DNA of 64,000 nt from Candidatus Nitrospira nitrosa (GCF_001458735.1 NZ_CZQA01000008.1:372001-436000); one strand, 5' to 3'. Shown: positions 9,097-18,963, numbered from the stretch's first letter. Notes: generated by a model not told the origin, from the letters alone. Numbers and translations: made by a program.

Positions 9097-9141
9097 ACCG
9101 TAGGCCGTTATCACCTTTCGCGATGCACGACGCCGACGCCA

Positions 9142-9381
9142 TCACAACGCGGCAACAACCTCTTTGATCATTTTGGTGATCTTCCCCTCGATGCTTGCCT
9201 CGTGGGGCAAGTCGATCACATCATCTTCTGACACCGTGATGAATTTACGATTCGCTCCCTTTGTCAGCGAGATCAAAAACAGGCTATTGGACGGCGTCAC
9301 GGGGATCACTACTTGTACCAATTGATCAACCCCTTGCACCACTTCGAGGAATTTTTGCTTCCCCTCCTCCATCTCATCCAT
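9142..9381 (-). CDS. Conserved-looking small hypothetical protein
   Basis: The 79-residue protein starts at ATG 9381 with an AAGGAG-type ribosome binding site about 10 bases upstream. It has no signal peptide. Content such as LVQVVIPVTPSNSLFLISLTKGANRKFITVSEDDVIDL suggests a small alpha/beta fold. The upstream 190 bases (9382-9572) contain a plausible -10 (TACGAT) and an unassigned 25-codon frame starting MDLTGAEIICADIERLLELE, which I cannot confirm as a gene. Function unknown. Confidence 0.6.
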   Translation of the reverse strand: MDEMEEGKQKFLEVVQGVDQLVQVVIPVTPSNSLFLISLTKGANRKFITVSEDDVIDLPHEASIEGKITKMIKEVVAAL

Positions 9382-9572
9382 CGTAACGTGATCTCCTTAC
9401 GCGTTCACCACCCATGGGTTCCTTCGAGCTCCAGCAGTCTTTCAATGTCTGCACAAATTATCTCGGCGCCCGTCAAATCCATACCACCAAGCCAGTCGAT
9501 GGTTCATCGTATCATGGCAATTTTTCGAGCGGCAACCACGGGGTAGGACAAGAACCCCCTTCGGCAGGCTTT

Positions 9573-9869
9573 CTACTGGTTCAGCATGTCCTTGAGCTGT
9601 TCCTTGGCATCGCCTTCGAACCGCACAAATTCGAGACCGAATCGCTCCCCGTCTTTCCACCGGACGATCGCAAGGGCAATGATAATTGAGGGTCGGGCAC
9701 CAGGAGGTTGCCTGTCACTTGTGATCTCGCCACCGGCGAGCGTCAGATTGGTCACGGTTCCCTGGCCTGATGCCTCATCGCCGGTGAATGACGCAGGATA
9801 ATCGACCGGCACACGTGGGCGAGCTCTGGGCTGCACGGCTTTCTTCCCGTCGTTCTCTGATGTCGCCAT
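9573..9869 (-). CDS. PilZ-domain-like protein, shortened
   Basis: The 98-residue protein looks like a single PilZ domain, the c-di-GMP receptor fold. It has an Arg-rich N-terminal motif (RARPRVPVDYPASF, compare RxxxR), a second motif (NLTLAGGEI, compare [DN]xSxxG, with Thr for Ser) and a C-terminal IVRWKDGERFGLEFVRF strand. The segment between the second motif and the last strands is only about 15 residues (TSDRQPPGARPSIII), shorter than typical PilZ domains, so one beta strand may be missing. Nucleotide binding is therefore uncertain. It lies just downstream of purF on the same strand. Confidence 0.6.
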   Translation of the reverse strand: MATSENDGKKAVQPRARPRVPVDYPASFTGDEASGQGTVTNLTLAGGEITSDRQPPGARPSIIIALAIVRWKDGERFGLEFVRFEGDAKEQLKDMLNQ

Positions 9870-9888
9870 GCGTTCCTACGGAACGTGT

Positions 9889-11319
9889 TCAGCGCGCTGT
9901 CTCAAACAGGCCGAGCTGCAGCTCTTCCGCGCGGGTGAATGGGATGGGATACCGTTCCGTAAAGCAAGCCGTACAGTACTGATCGGGTGATTTGGGTGCT
10001 GATTTCAACATACCGTCCAAGCTGAGATACGCCAAACTGTCGGCGGTGATGTACTTGCGGATTTCTTCAGTCGAATGGTCGGAAGCGATCAACTCCTTTT
10101 TGGTCGGTGTATCGATCCCATAGAAACAGGGCGAAATAATCGGCGGCGAACTGATTCGCATGTGGACTTCCGTTGCTCCAGCTTGCCGAATCATTTTCAC
10201 GATTTTCCGGCTCGTCGTACCACGAACCAGCGAATCATCGATCACCACGACGCGTTTCCCCTCCAAGACTTCGGATACCGCGTTGAGTTTGACCTTCACC
10301 CCGAAGTGACGAATCGACTGCTCCGGTTCGATGAATGTCCTTCCGACATAGTGGTTGCGAATCAATCCTGCTTCGAAGCGCACACCCGCCCCTTCGGCAT
10401 AACCGAGAGCCGCCGGCACACCGGAGTCTGGAACCGGGATGACGACATCCGCCGGCACCCATGCCTCTTGAGCCAACTGTCGTCCCAACGCCTTCCGTGT
10501 GGTATACACCGCTTCACTTCCAAAAATGCGGCTGTCCGGCCTGGCGAAATAGACATACTCGAACACACACATGGCCGGAGACGTCTTGGGAAATGGATGG
10601 TGGCTCTCCAATCCTTGATCGTTGATCACGATCAACTCACCTGGTTCCACTTCTCGAATATATTCGGCATCGAGCAAGTCGAAGGCACAGGTCTCAGAAG
10701 CCACAACCCAGCTACTACGAAGCCGACCGATACACAGCGGCCTCAGCCCATAGGGATCTCGTGCGGCAATGAGTCCGTTGTCGGTCATCAACACCACCGA
10801 GAACGCCCCCCGCACCTGATTCAGCGCATCGACAACTCTTGAGAGAAAGGAGCCTGCCCGCGAATGCGCGATGAGATGGATGATCACCTCACTATCCGAC
10901 GTCGATTGGAAGATCGCCCCGTAGGCCTCCAGCTCATGCCGAAGCATCTGGGCATTGATGAGATTTCCGTTATGCGCCAAGGCGAGATTGCCAAGGGCAA
11001 AATTCACCGTCAGCGGCTGCACATTCTTCAAATCATTGCCGCCGGTGGTGGAGTAGCGGTTATGTCCGATGGCCATGTGACCTGGCAACTTCGCCAAGAC
11101 CGACTTGTGGAAAATGTCGGCCACTAGGCCCATGCCTTTCTGAATGCAAAACTGCTCCCCATCCCCCGCAACGATCCCGGAGGCCTCTTGCCCACGATGT
11201 TGTAACGCGTACAGCCCCAAATAGGTCAGATTGGCCGCTTCTTCGTGACCATACACACCGAAAACCGCACATTCATCATGGAACTTATCAGGAGAAACGA
11301 TCGGCAATTCTTTGTGCAT
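9889..11319 (-). CDS. purF: Amidophosphoribosyltransferase
   Basis: PurF catalyses the first committed step of purine synthesis, making phosphoribosylamine from PRPP and glutamine. The N-terminal nucleophile Cys is in DECAVFGV near residue 17, after a short propeptide that would be cleaved. The PRPP-binding loop [14 protein letters not shown] is intact. Cys residues in [23 protein letters not shown] and YCTACF match the ligand positions of the [4Fe-4S]-containing PurF class. At 476 residues it has normal length. The ATG at 11319 is 21 bases after the purL stop, so the two are co-transcribed. Confidence 0.97.
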   Translation of the reverse strand: MHKELPIVSPDKFHDECAVFGVYGHEEAANLTYLGLYALQHRGQEASGIVAGDGEQFCIQKGMGLVADIFHKSVLAKLPGHMAIGHNRYSTTGGNDLKNVQPLTVNFALGNLALAHNGNLINAQMLRHELEAYGAIFQSTSDSEVIIHLIAHSRAGSFLSRVVDALNQVRGAFSVVLMTDNGLIAARDPYGLRPLCIGRLRSSWVVASETCAFDLLDAEYIREVEPGELIVINDQGLESHHPFPKTSPAMCVFEYVYFARPDSRIFGSEAVYTTRKALGRQLAQEAWVPADVVIPVPDSGVPAALGYAEGAGVRFEAGLIRNHYVGRTFIEPEQSIRHFGVKVKLNAVSEVLEGKRVVVIDDSLVRGTTSRKIVKMIRQAGATEVHMRISSPPIISPCFYGIDTPTKKELIASDHSTEEIRKYITADSLAYLSLDGMLKSAPKSPDQYCTACFTERYPIPFTRAEELQLGLFETAR

Positions 11320-11340
11320 GATCTTTTGTCACACAAACGA

Positions 11341-13590
11341 TTAGACGTGATTCAGCGATCTCTCCAGAGCATATGCCCATCGATCCAACAATCCTGATAC
11401 CGGCTGATCGATCAGACATTCTTCTGTTCCCTCATGTCTGACAGAGATGACCAAGCGATCACCAGAAACCCTGCCGATCACATCGGCCGGCACGCCGGAC
11501 GATTTCGCATGGTCGAGCACCGCCTGGCGCTGGCTTGGTTTCACGGAAATTACAACACGGGACTGACTCTCTCCGAACAGGACCGCATCGTTGCGAAGTC
11601 GCCCCTTGGGCAATGTTACCACAGCGCCTCGAGTCCCTTCGGATCCCGAGATACAGCTTTCTGCCAACGCAACGGCAATCCCACCATCCGAGCAATCGTG
11701 TGCAGATTGCAACAGCCCGCCGCGAATCAGCGACAGGACACAATCTTGAAGTCCCTTCTCGGTATCCAGATTCAAGTAGGGAGGAGACCCCTGCTCGCGA
11801 GCCTGCACGACCTTGAGGTACTCCGACCCTCCCAAATCCTCCCGAGTGGGACCGAGCAAGATGATGTCGTCCCCTTCCGACTTGAACCACTGGGTCATTG
11901 TCCGCTCTGCATCCTCGATCAGTCCGACCATGCCCAGCATGGGGGTGGGGTAGATGGAGAGCCCGTTCGTTTCGTTATAAAAGCTGACATTCCCGCTCAC
12001 AATGGGGATCTGGAACCGCTCGCAGGCATCCTTCATGCCCTCGATCGCCATCACGAACTGCCACATAATATCGGGACGCTCCGGATTGCCGAAATTAAGA
12101 CAGTCAGTCAACCCGATCGGGGCGGCTCCAGAACAGACAAGATTCCGCGCTGCTTCGGCCACAGCGAGACGCGCGCCTTCATAGGGATTCAACAGACAAT
12201 ACCGGCTGTTGCAATCGACCGTCATGGCCACCGCTTTGTTCGTGCCCTTGATCCGCACCACTGCCGAATCGGATCCCGGACGGACCATTGTGTTGGTCCG
12301 CACCATATGATCGTACTGTTCATAGACCCACCGCTTACTGGCGATCGTGGGAGATTCAAGCAATGCCAATAACGCTCCATTCCCATCCTTGATGTCGGGA
12401 ATCAGGTCATAATTCAGATTGGTCAACATATCTTGATACGCCGGAGGCTGGTAGGGCCGTTCGTAGCGAGGACCGTCGTCAGCCAAGGCTTTTGCTGGGA
12501 TCTCGGCAACAACCACTCCTTGATCCATGACGCGCAAGATTCCGTCGGCAGTCACCTTCCCAACCACTGCTACATCCAGATCCCACTTCCGGCACACCGC
12601 AACACATTCCTCTTCCTTGCCGGCTTTTGCCACCATCAACATGCGCTCTTGAGACTCGGACAGCATGATTTCATACGGTGTCATCCCAGGCTCGCGTCGA
12701 GGCACGACCGTGAGATCCAACTCGATCCCATTGCCGGCGCGGGAGGCCATTTCGCAGGAAGAGCTTGTCAGCCCAGCCGCTCCCATGTCTTGAATCCCGA
12801 CGAGGAGATCCCGTTCCATCAACTCAAGGCAGGCCTCCAACAATAGTTTCTCGGTAAAGGGATCACCGACCTGCACGGTCGGACGCTTTTGTTCAGAGGT
12901 GTCGTCGAACGAGTCGCTTGCCATCGTCGCGCCATGAATCCCGTCACGGCCTGTTTTGGAACCGAAATAGATCACAGGATTCCCGACGCCGGCCGCCGTA
13001 CCACGGAAAATCCTGTCTTTTTTGGCAATCCCCAGACAAAACACATTGACCAACGGATTGAGCGCATAGATGTCGTTAAAGACGATCTCTCCCCCCACGG
13101 TCGGCACTCCCATGCAATTGCCGTAGCCGGCAATGCCGGAGACCACCCCTTTCATGAGATGCCGATTCTTTGGCGAATGCAGTTCTCCAAACCGGAGGGA
13201 GTCCAGCAACGCAATCGGCCTCGCACCCATTGTGAAGATATCGCGCAGAATGCCGCCGACCCCGGTTGCCGCACCTTGATAGGGCTCGATGAACGAGGGA
13301 TGGTTATGCGATTCCATCTTGAAGACCACACAGAGCCCATCGCCAATATCGACCGCACCAGCGTTTTCGCCTGGCCCCTGAACGACACGCGGTCCGGTCG
13401 TCGGCAATTTCTTCAAGTGCACTCGCGAACTTTTGTACGAGCAGTGCTCGGACCACATCACGGAAAACATCCCGAGTTCCGTGATGTTCGGCTCACGCCC
13501 AAGGATAGCGACGATTTTTTGGTATTCCTCGCTGGTCAGATTATGCTGAGCGATAAGGTCTTGGGTGATAGGGGGCATACCGGCCTGCAT
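11341..13590 (-). CDS. purL: Phosphoribosylformylglycinamidine synthase subunit PurL
   Basis: This is the synthetase subunit of FGAM synthase, which converts FGAR to FGAM using ATP and ammonia from PurQ. At 749 residues it is the small PurL type, which needs separate PurS and PurQ; both are encoded 0.6-1.7 kb upstream. Recognisable segments are [14 protein letters not shown], the [23 protein letters not shown] Gly-rich block (given in part) and the duplicated AIR-synthetase-like halves with [21 protein letters not shown] 13590 is used; ATG 13578 is an alternative. A hairpin and a secreted-protein gene separate it from purQ. Confidence 0.97.
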   Translation of the reverse strand: MQAGMPPITQDLIAQHNLTSEEYQKIVAILGREPNITELGMFSVMWSEHCSYKSSRVHLKKLPTTGPRVVQGPGENAGAVDIGDGLCVVFKMESHNHPSFIEPYQGAATGVGGILRDIFTMGARPIALLDSLRFGELHSPKNRHLMKGVVSGIAGYGNCMGVPTVGGEIVFNDIYALNPLVNVFCLGIAKKDRIFRGTAAGVGNPVIYFGSKTGRDGIHGATMASDSFDDTSEQKRPTVQVGDPFTEKLLLEACLELMERDLLVGIQDMGAAGLTSSSCEMASRAGNGIELDLTVVPRREPGMTPYEIMLSESQERMLMVAKAGKEEECVAVCRKWDLDVAVVGKVTADGILRVMDQGVVVAEIPAKALADDGPRYERPYQPPAYQDMLTNLNYDLIPDIKDGNGALLALLESPTIASKRWVYEQYDHMVRTNTMVRPGSDSAVVRIKGTNKAVAMTVDCNSRYCLLNPYEGARLAVAEAARNLVCSGAAPIGLTDCLNFGNPERPDIMWQFVMAIEGMKDACERFQIPIVSGNVSFYNETNGLSIYPTPMLGMVGLIEDAERTMTQWFKSEGDDIILLGPTREDLGGSEYLKVVQAREQGSPPYLNLDTEKGLQDCVLSLIRGGLLQSAHDCSDGGIAVALAESCISGSEGTRGAVVTLPKGRLRNDAVLFGESQSRVVISVKPSQRQAVLDHAKSSGVPADVIGRVSGDRLVISVRHEGTEECLIDQPVSGLLDRWAYALERSLNHV

Positions 13591-13697
13591 TATGACCGAG
13601 CGGTCACAGCGACAATAGTTTCCACAGAATAATCTGACCTGCCTGAAACCCGCTCAAGAATGTGCACGCCACGGCGCGAGCGCTGCACAGCATGATT

Positions 13698-13724
13698 GGC
13701 GAGGCGCTTGTCCAGCGCCTCGCC
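13698..13724. other. Perfect 11-bp hairpin between purL and the secreted-protein gene
   Basis: GGCGAGGCGCT, a 5-base loop and its exact complement form a very stable GC-rich stem. Neither side is followed by a T-run, so it is not a canonical intrinsic terminator. It may attenuate or process the transcript between the secreted-protein gene (13765) and purL (13590), or protect an mRNA end. Confidence 0.5.
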
Positions 13725-13764
13725 GGTCCGATGGGTCTAGAAGTGGGTATGACCCCAAACTTTC

Positions 13765-14100
13765 TTACTGGACTTCCACTTTAACCGCTGCTTCAGCGGC
13801 TAAAGTTTGATGATCTTTGTCGGCTGCCACAACCTTGATTTCATGGGACCCAGGCGACATGCCCTTGACCGTCCCCTTCCATCCCTTCTGATATTCTCCA
13901 TCCACGAAGCAATGCGCATGTGTCGCCTGGCTCCCCTTCGTGAGTTCATAGACGACTTCGACGTCGCTTCCCACCTTCGCTCCTGCGGCTGGGCTCTTGA
14001 TCATGAGCTTGCTGCCGTCATCCGTCGCCGCAAAGGCCGCGAGCCCGGATCCCAATGTTAGCATCCCAACTGCCGCGAAAACTGCTACTGCTCGCTTCAT
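13765..14100 (-). CDS. Small secreted Ig-like protein
   Basis: With the start at ATG 14100 (GAGGAGG ribosome binding site 6-12 bases upstream) the product is 111 residues. It has a clear signal peptide (MKRAVAVFAAVGMLTLGSGLAAFA) and a beta-rich mature domain (KSPAAGAKVGSDVEVVYEL...THAHCFVDGEYQKGW...MSPGSHEIKVVAADKDHQ). The layout resembles DUF4399-like periplasmic domains, with His-rich strand ends that might bind metal; this is an inference. The frame can be extended to 14148 but that would bury the signal peptide. It interrupts the purine genes between purQ and purL. Confidence 0.75.
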   Translation of the reverse strand: MKRAVAVFAAVGMLTLGSGLAAFAATDDGSKLMIKSPAAGAKVGSDVEVVYELTKGSQATHAHCFVDGEYQKGWKGTVKGMSPGSHEIKVVAADKDHQTLAAEAAVKVEVQ

Positions 14101-14232
14101 CTCGACCCTCCTCATTATATGAATAAAAGATATGTATGACTGATCCATGCCAACTGACCCAATACTTTACCGTGCTATTTTCTATTCTTCAATCCTCTGA
14201 ATAGACCCACACCGACCCTGATCGAGGATCAG

Positions 14233-14946
14233 CTACCGCACGGCCGCCAACTTCTTTCGCTCCAACGACATGATCATCGATTGAAAGAGCGCACGCCCAT
14301 CGTCACGGCCTAGCAGGGCTTCAACACAGCGCTCCGGATGCGGCATCATGCCTAGAACATTCCCCCCCGCATTGCAGATGCCTGCGATATTATCGAGTGA
14401 GCCATTCGGGCTCGCCTCCGGTACCACCTTGCCGTCCGCCGTACAATACCGAAAGGCCACTTGGGCATTCGCCTGAAGACCGGCCAACGTCACAGGATCG
14501 GTATAGTAGTTCCCATCTGCATGCGCGACGGGAATTCTTAAAATCTGGCCCGGCTTCAATAAGCTCGTAAAGGGCGTAGCGGCATTCTCAACCCGAACAG
14601 AGACGTCTTTGCAGACAAAATGCAGCGAACGATTGCGCAACATCGCGCCCGGCAAAAGGCCTGCCTCAAGCAGAATTTGAAAGCCATTACAAATCCCGAG
14701 TACCAATCCGCCATCACCGGCAAATTGTTTGACGGCCTGCATGACCGGAGAAAACCGCGCAATCGCACCGGTCCGCAAATAGTCGCCGTAGGAGAACCCG
14801 CCCGGCAAGACAATCGCATCTAATCCGGCCAAGGACGCTTCCTTGTGCCACACCATCGTCACATCATGACCGAGTACGTCTTTGACGACATGAGCACAGT
14901 CATGATCGCAATTACTGCCAGGAAAAACGACGACACCGATGTTCAT
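14233..14946 (-). CDS. purQ: Phosphoribosylformylglycinamidine synthase subunit PurQ
   Basis: PurQ is the class I glutamine amidotransferase that feeds ammonia to PurL. At 237 residues it has the expected length. Visible motifs are [10 protein letters not shown] near the N-terminus, [13 protein letters not shown], the nucleophile elbow [20 protein letters not shown] (Cys) and the C-terminal [10 protein letters not shown] with the catalytic His and Glu. ATG 14946 has a GAGGT ribosome binding site. It forms the PurLQS complex with the genes at 11341 and 15048. Confidence 0.97.
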   Translation of the reverse strand: MNIGVVVFPGSNCDHDCAHVVKDVLGHDVTMVWHKEASLAGLDAIVLPGGFSYGDYLRTGAIARFSPVMQAVKQFAGDGGLVLGICNGFQILLEAGLLPGAMLRNRSLHFVCKDVSVRVENAATPFTSLLKPGQILRIPVAHADGNYYTDPVTLAGLQANAQVAFRYCTADGKVVPEASPNGSLDNIAGICNAGGNVLGMMPHPERCVEALLGRDDGRALFQSMIMSLERKKLAAVR

Positions 14947-15047
14947 ATGACCTCAAGAAGCATATGACGTATGGCTGACGGCACCAAACATGAACCAAGA
15001 CCGTCTGCGATTTGGATCATACCCCATACGCTAGCAGCCATGAGCTC

Positions 15048-15287
15048 CTACCCCAACTCATACCGATACTCCTCAATGATGGTATTCGCCAGGAGCTTTT
15101 CACACATAGCCTTCACCTCAGTCTCAGCCTTGGTCTTATCAGTCTGATTAAGATCCAACTCCATATATTTCCCGACGCGGACATTGGCCGCATTTTTAAA
15201 CCCCAACGAATCGAGTGCGTGTTCAATGGCTTTACCCTGTGGATCGAGAATCCCTTGTTTCAACGTAACGTGAATTTTAGCTTTCAC
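15048..15287 (-). CDS. purS: Phosphoribosylformylglycinamidine synthase subunit PurS
   Basis: PurS is the small dimeric subunit that bridges PurL and PurQ. The 79-residue sequence KAKIHVTLKQGILDPQGKAI...ALDSLGF...VRVGKYMELDL is the family pattern. The start is GTG 15287, which overlaps the stop of the upstream small membrane gene as GTGA and has a GGGAGAG ribosome binding site, so it is translationally coupled to that gene. Confidence 0.95.
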   Translation of the reverse strand: MKAKIHVTLKQGILDPQGKAIEHALDSLGFKNAANVRVGKYMELDLNQTDKTKAETEVKAMCEKLLANTIIEEYRYELG

Positions 15288-15502
15288 AATCTACTCTCCC
15301 GCTTCTCTCCGGCATCATTCAGCCGATCCACATATTTCTTGATCCACAGAATCACAGCGATGGTGAGCCCGCCGCAAAACACCAATCCCACGAACGCCCA
15401 CCGCCAGGGTGATTCGTTCAGCCGATAGGCCATCACACCGACAATGGCCGCCCAGACCACCACCGACGCGATCAGCCCATAATTCAAGTACGCCCGCGTC
15501 AT
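15284..15502 (-). CDS. Small two-TM membrane protein coupled to purS
   Basis: The ATG at 15502 (preceded by GGAGAG) gives a 72-residue protein with two hydrophobic segments (YGLIASVVVWAAIVGVMAY and WAFVGLVFCGGLTIAVILWI) and a basic C-terminus (KKYVDRLNDAGEKRESRL). A longer frame reaches 15664, but it crosses an intergenic palindrome and lacks a good start. It overlaps purS by 4 bases. The family is not recognised and a role in purine synthesis is not implied. Confidence 0.65.
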   Translation of the reverse strand: MTRAYLNYGLIASVVVWAAIVGVMAYRLNESPWRWAFVGLVFCGGLTIAVILWIKKYVDRLNDAGEKRESRL

Positions 15503-15539
15503 CTCTCCATCTTCCTTTTGACTTTCCCTCCAAAAGAGA

Positions 15540-15646
15540 GGGTGGGGTTGTGCTGAACCCGCACATGCACCGAGCACCGCCCGCCTTGATACGCATTCAA
15601 TGCGTCCAGCGTGCGCCTTACGCGAGCAAGGAGGGCAACCCCATCC
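15540..15646. repeat. Intergenic palindromic element between purC and the small membrane gene
   Basis: The ends form an 11-base inverted repeat with one mismatch (GGGTGGGGTTG at 15540-15550, complement of CAACCCCATCC at 15636-15646). A second perfect palindrome, CGCATT-C-AATGCG, sits inside at 15592-15604. No coding signal is convincing. It could be a REP-like or MITE-like repeat, or a structured mRNA spacer between purC and the purS group. Whether it recurs in the genome cannot be judged from this window. Confidence 0.4.
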
Positions 15647-15654
15647 ATCCCTTA

Positions 15655-16359
15655 CTACCCACACACCCGTTTCAACACCTCCTGATACGCCTCCTCGATC
15701 TTCCCCATATCCTTCCGAAAGCGATCCTTATCCATCGATTCGCCGGTCGCCATATCCCACAAACGACAGGTGTCCGGAGAGATTTCGTCTGCCAGGATCA
15801 ATTTGTTATGAAACACACCAAACTCAAGCTTGAAATCCACCAGCTGCATCTTCCGCTCGGCAAAGAACGGTTTCAGGATCTTATTCACCGCGTGCCCCAG
15901 GTCGCGCAACTCGCGCAACACACCGGGTGTCGCGACACTCATCAGCCGCAAATGGTCATCGTTGACCAGTGGGTCGCCGAGTGCGTCGTTCTTGTAGTAG
16001 AACTCAACGAGCGCCGGATCAATCCGATTCCCTTCTTTCAATCCCAGCCGCTTCGCCAAACTACCGGCCACCGTATTCCGCACCACAACCTCGACCGGGA
16101 CGATTCTGACCCGCTTCGTCAGCATTTCCCTTTCGTTCAACCGCTCGACGAAGTGGGTGCGGATTCCGCCTTGCTCCAAGAGTCGAAAAAGCCGCTCCGA
16201 AACCTTGTTATTGATCACCCCTTTTTCAACGATGGTGCCGCGTTTCTGTGCATTGAAGGCCGTCGCATCGTCCTTGAAATACTGGATGACCTGGTCCGGA
16301 TTCCCGGTCGCAAAGATCTTTTTAGCCTTCCCTTCGTAGAGTAGTTCTCCCGTCGTCAT
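15655..16359 (-). CDS. purC: Phosphoribosylaminoimidazole-succinocarboxamide synthase
   Basis: SAICAR synthase joins CAIR and aspartate in purine synthesis. The 234-residue protein begins LLYEGKAKKIFATGNPDQVIQYFKDDATAFN and contains the family motifs VEVVVRNTVAGSLAKR, LVDFKLEFG and ADEISPDTCRLWD. Length is normal for the bacterial single-domain enzyme. It starts 21 bases after the cld stop on the same strand. Confidence 0.97.
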   Translation of the reverse strand: MTTGELLYEGKAKKIFATGNPDQVIQYFKDDATAFNAQKRGTIVEKGVINNKVSERLFRLLEQGGIRTHFVERLNEREMLTKRVRIVPVEVVVRNTVAGSLAKRLGLKEGNRIDPALVEFYYKNDALGDPLVNDDHLRLMSVATPGVLRELRDLGHAVNKILKPFFAERKMQLVDFKLEFGVFHNKLILADEISPDTCRLWDMATGESMDKDRFRKDMGKIEEAYQEVLKRVCG

Positions 16360-16380
16360 GATCAGACCTCAGCCTTCAGT

Positions 16381-17175
16381 TCACTGGACCAACGATTCAA
16401 TAACCTCGTCCACAGATTGCAGCACCCCTAGAAGGGTGGGATGACCGAGGCGACGAACATACTGGAACTCCTTCACCTTCTCAAGCGACAGCACCAGACT
16501 ATGAAAATCATCAAGCTTCGATGTTTCAAAATAGGTGATGAAGTCCAGGTCGTCCAAACCCGTCGAGTGATAGAGTTTCCGCTTGACCGTCTTCAAGTAC
16601 GGCAGAGCGGCTGCAGTATGCTCCTGCATCATGGCAACCTGCCTGTCACGATCCAGCCCCCACCACTCGGCTGATTTCTTGACCGGGAGGATGATCGCAT
16701 AGGGCTTCGGACCTGGCTCGCTCGGTGACGTAAGATCTGTCTTCAGCTGCTCAGAAAACCCAGGTACATAGGTTGGTTTCTTGGTTAGCCCATGCATGAT
16801 GCCGGCTATCTTAAGATGTCGCCCGAATTGGCTGCTCTTCAAGTCGAGTAGAAACGCTTGCGTATCACGCAATTCCATCGCATGAACGCGGAACAGCAGG
16901 TCGGCATGATCAGACAGGCCGCGAAGCAGATAGAGATCGATCGCCACATGCTCCCGATGCTGTTCCACTACCCCTTTGAGCGTGGCCAGACGAGCAATAC
17001 GGACTGAAGAGTCGAGCTTCCCCCACTGGTCATCGAGCGCAAAGACGGCAAAACTTCCATAGACCCCCGAGTCGGTAAGAAGTTTCTCCCGATCCACCCC
17101 CGCAGAAACCGAAGAACACCAGAATCCCAGGGAGAGGAAGATACCCATCGCCGTCCTGAAGAACGCGCCCTTCAT
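16381..17175 (-). CDS. cld: Chlorite dismutase (periplasmic, Nitrospira type)
   Basis: Cld is a heme b enzyme that converts chlorite to chloride and O2. The 264-residue precursor has a signal peptide ([20 protein letters not shown], cleavage likely after SVSA), so the mature enzyme acts in the periplasm. The mature sequence follows the long pentameric clade pattern: DREKLLTDSGVYGSF, YLLRGLSDHADLLFRVHA, GRHLKIAGIMHGLTKKPTYV and KRKLYHSTGLDDLDFITYFET. The proximal heme His (H186, MQEH) and the distal Arg (R199, TVKRK) are both present and 13 residues apart, as in the characterised Nitrospira enzyme, so it should be active. It overlaps the purB stop as ATGA and sits inside the purine gene run. 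Confidence 0.95.
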   Translation of the reverse strand: MKGAFFRTAMGIFLSLGFWCSSVSAGVDREKLLTDSGVYGSFAVFALDDQWGKLDSSVRIARLATLKGVVEQHREHVAIDLYLLRGLSDHADLLFRVHAMELRDTQAFLLDLKSSQFGRHLKIAGIMHGLTKKPTYVPGFSEQLKTDLTSPSEPGPKPYAIILPVKKSAEWWGLDRDRQVAMMQEHTAAALPYLKTVKRKLYHSTGLDDLDFITYFETSKLDDFHSLVLSLEKVKEFQYVRRLGHPTLLGVLQSVDEVIESLVQ

Positions 17176-18509
17176 GATCTCGCTCTCTTCTTTTTGACAC
17201 CGGACGATGCCTTGGCTCGTCTGAATACCCGCCGATAGATTTGGTCAAGGTGACGCAGATAGTACTGGGGATTGAAACAGGTGGCAATCTCACGCCCGTT
17301 CAAGTGTTGCAAGATAAAGGGATCCTTCTCGGCCAAATCTTGCAGTGCTCCTCCGCCCCGCCAGGACGCCATCGCATTTCGTTGAACCGCTTCGTACGAC
17401 TCTTTTCGTTGCGCGCCCTTCTCGATGAGCGCCAACAACAACCGCTGGGAATAGACCAGTCCGCCGGTCAGCTCAAGGTTTCGCCGCATACGGTCGGGAT
17501 AGACGACCAGATGCTCGATGAGATCCGTGACCTTGGCCAGCATATAATCGATCAGAATCGTGCTGTCCGGCATGATCACCCGCTCGACCGACGAATGGCT
17601 GATGTCACGCTCATGCCAAAGTGCCACATTTTCCATGGCTGCCACACTGTTCGCCCGTACGAGTCGAGCCAGTCCGCATAAGTTCTCCGAGACGATCGGA
17701 TTGCGTTTGTGGGGCATCGCCGAGGATCCCTTTTGGCCTTCGGAGAAATACTCTTCTGCCTCAAGTACTTCCGTACGCTGAAGATGGCGGATCTCCGTAG
17801 CAAACTTCTCGATGCTGGCCGCCAGCAGGGCAAGTGCCGTGGCATAGGACGCATGGCGGTCTCGTTGGACCACTTGATTCGAGACGGGATCCGCTTTCAA
17901 GCCGAGCTTCGCACAAACATACTCTTCGATCTTGGGCCCCTGATGGGCAAAGGTCCCCATCGCACCGGACAACTTGCCGACCGCGATCTCGCTTCTGACC
18001 GATCGCAACCGTGCCTGATGGCGACCGACTTCCTCATACCAGAGGGCGAGTTTCAGGCCAAACGAAATGGGCTCTCCGTGAATGCCATGCGACCGCCCCA
18101 CCATCACCAGATCTTTGTAACGGAAGGCCTGCTGCTCCAAAATAGTCCGCAGCCGTTCCACTCCACCCAGGATCAAATCGAGCGCCTCGGTCATTTGTAT
18201 GGCCAACGACGTATCGACAATATCCGACGAGGTCAGCCCCATGTGAAGAAACCGGTGGTCTGGCCCTACCGTATCCATCAGTGATTCCAGAAAGGCGATC
18301 ACATCATGTTTCGTGACTTTCTCAATCTCAGCGATCCGGTCGATGTCGATTCTGGCCCTCTTCCTGATTCTCGCCGCTACCCCACGGGGAGCCTGTTTGG
18401 TCTGCTCAAACGCCGCACAGGCCTGCAGTTCGACCTCCAGCCAAATCTCATATTTGTGTTTCAAGTCCCAAATGGCCTTCATTTGGGGACGTGTATACCG
18501 TTCAATCAC
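17172..18509 (-). CDS. purB: Adenylosuccinate lyase
   Basis: PurB cleaves SAICAR and adenylosuccinate, releasing fumarate. The 445-residue protein starts [26 protein letters not shown] and carries the fumarase/aspartase superfamily signature [12 protein letters not shown], plus [18 protein letters not shown] and [11 protein letters not shown]. The start is GTG 18509, which overlaps the nusB 3' end by 8 bases. The 3' end overlaps the cld start by 4 bases (ATGA). Confidence 0.97.
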   Translation of the reverse strand: MIERYTRPQMKAIWDLKHKYEIWLEVELQACAAFEQTKQAPRGVAARIRKRARIDIDRIAEIEKVTKHDVIAFLESLMDTVGPDHRFLHMGLTSSDIVDTSLAIQMTEALDLILGGVERLRTILEQQAFRYKDLVMVGRSHGIHGEPISFGLKLALWYEEVGRHQARLRSVRSEIAVGKLSGAMGTFAHQGPKIEEYVCAKLGLKADPVSNQVVQRDRHASYATALALLAASIEKFATEIRHLQRTEVLEAEEYFSEGQKGSSAMPHKRNPIVSENLCGLARLVRANSVAAMENVALWHERDISHSSVERVIMPDSTILIDYMLAKVTDLIEHLVVYPDRMRRNLELTGGLVYSQRLLLALIEKGAQRKESYEAVQRNAMASWRGGGALQDLAEKDPFILQHLNGREIATCFNPQYYLRHLDQIYRRVFRRAKASSGVKKKRARS

Positions 18510-18963
18510 CGTCGACTCTCCTCCATATCGGCCGATTCGGGTCCGCCCGCTTCGCGGCCAATCGCGACTCGGTTGCTAACGCCTTATCCAACACCGCATT
18601 CACAAACTTGGAGGCAGCGTCATCTCCGAAGCTCTTCGCCAACTCAATCGCTTCGTCCATCGTGACCTTCGCAGGGACCTCATCGACCCACAACAACTCG
18701 TAGAGCCCGGCACGTAAAATATTGCGATCGACGACCGGCATACGCTGTACCGTCCAGTTCGTCGCATACTTCGCGATGGTGGCATCGAGCTCCTTCCGAT
18801 GCTCCAGCACACCCCGAACCAACCGTTCGGCAAAAGCCCGTGCTTCATCGGAAGCGGAGTACTCGCGCCAAAACTCATCCAGACGAAGCTCACCTTTCCC
18901 ATGGATGTCGTGCTGAAAGAGAATCTGCAAGGCCCGCTCGCGAGCCTGGTGACGGCCACTCAT
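18502..18963 (-). CDS. nusB: Transcription antitermination factor NusB
   Basis: NusB binds boxA RNA with S10 (NusE) in rRNA antitermination. The 153-residue protein has the expected helical pattern: [18 protein letters not shown], then [22 protein letters not shown] and [39 protein letters not shown] (given in part). It starts 3 bases after the ribH stop and overlaps purB. The ribH-nusB pairing is common in bacteria. Confidence 0.95.
   Translation of the reverse strand: MSGRHQARERALQILFQHDIHGKGELRLDEFWREYSASDEARAFAERLVRGVLEHRKELDATIAKYATNWTVQRMPVVDRNILRAGLYELLWVDEVPAKVTMDEAIELAKSFGDDAASKFVNAVLDKALATESRLAAKRADPNRPIWRRVDGD

Noticed and set aside
11434-12372. 312-codon open frame antisense to purL
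   Set aside because: Lies entirely within an unmistakable purL; the translation has no domain pattern and no ribosome binding site.
15503-15664. N-terminal extension of the small membrane protein
   Set aside because: The extra 54 residues cross the palindromic spacer and have no hydrophobic or conserved pattern; ATG 15502 has a better ribosome binding site.
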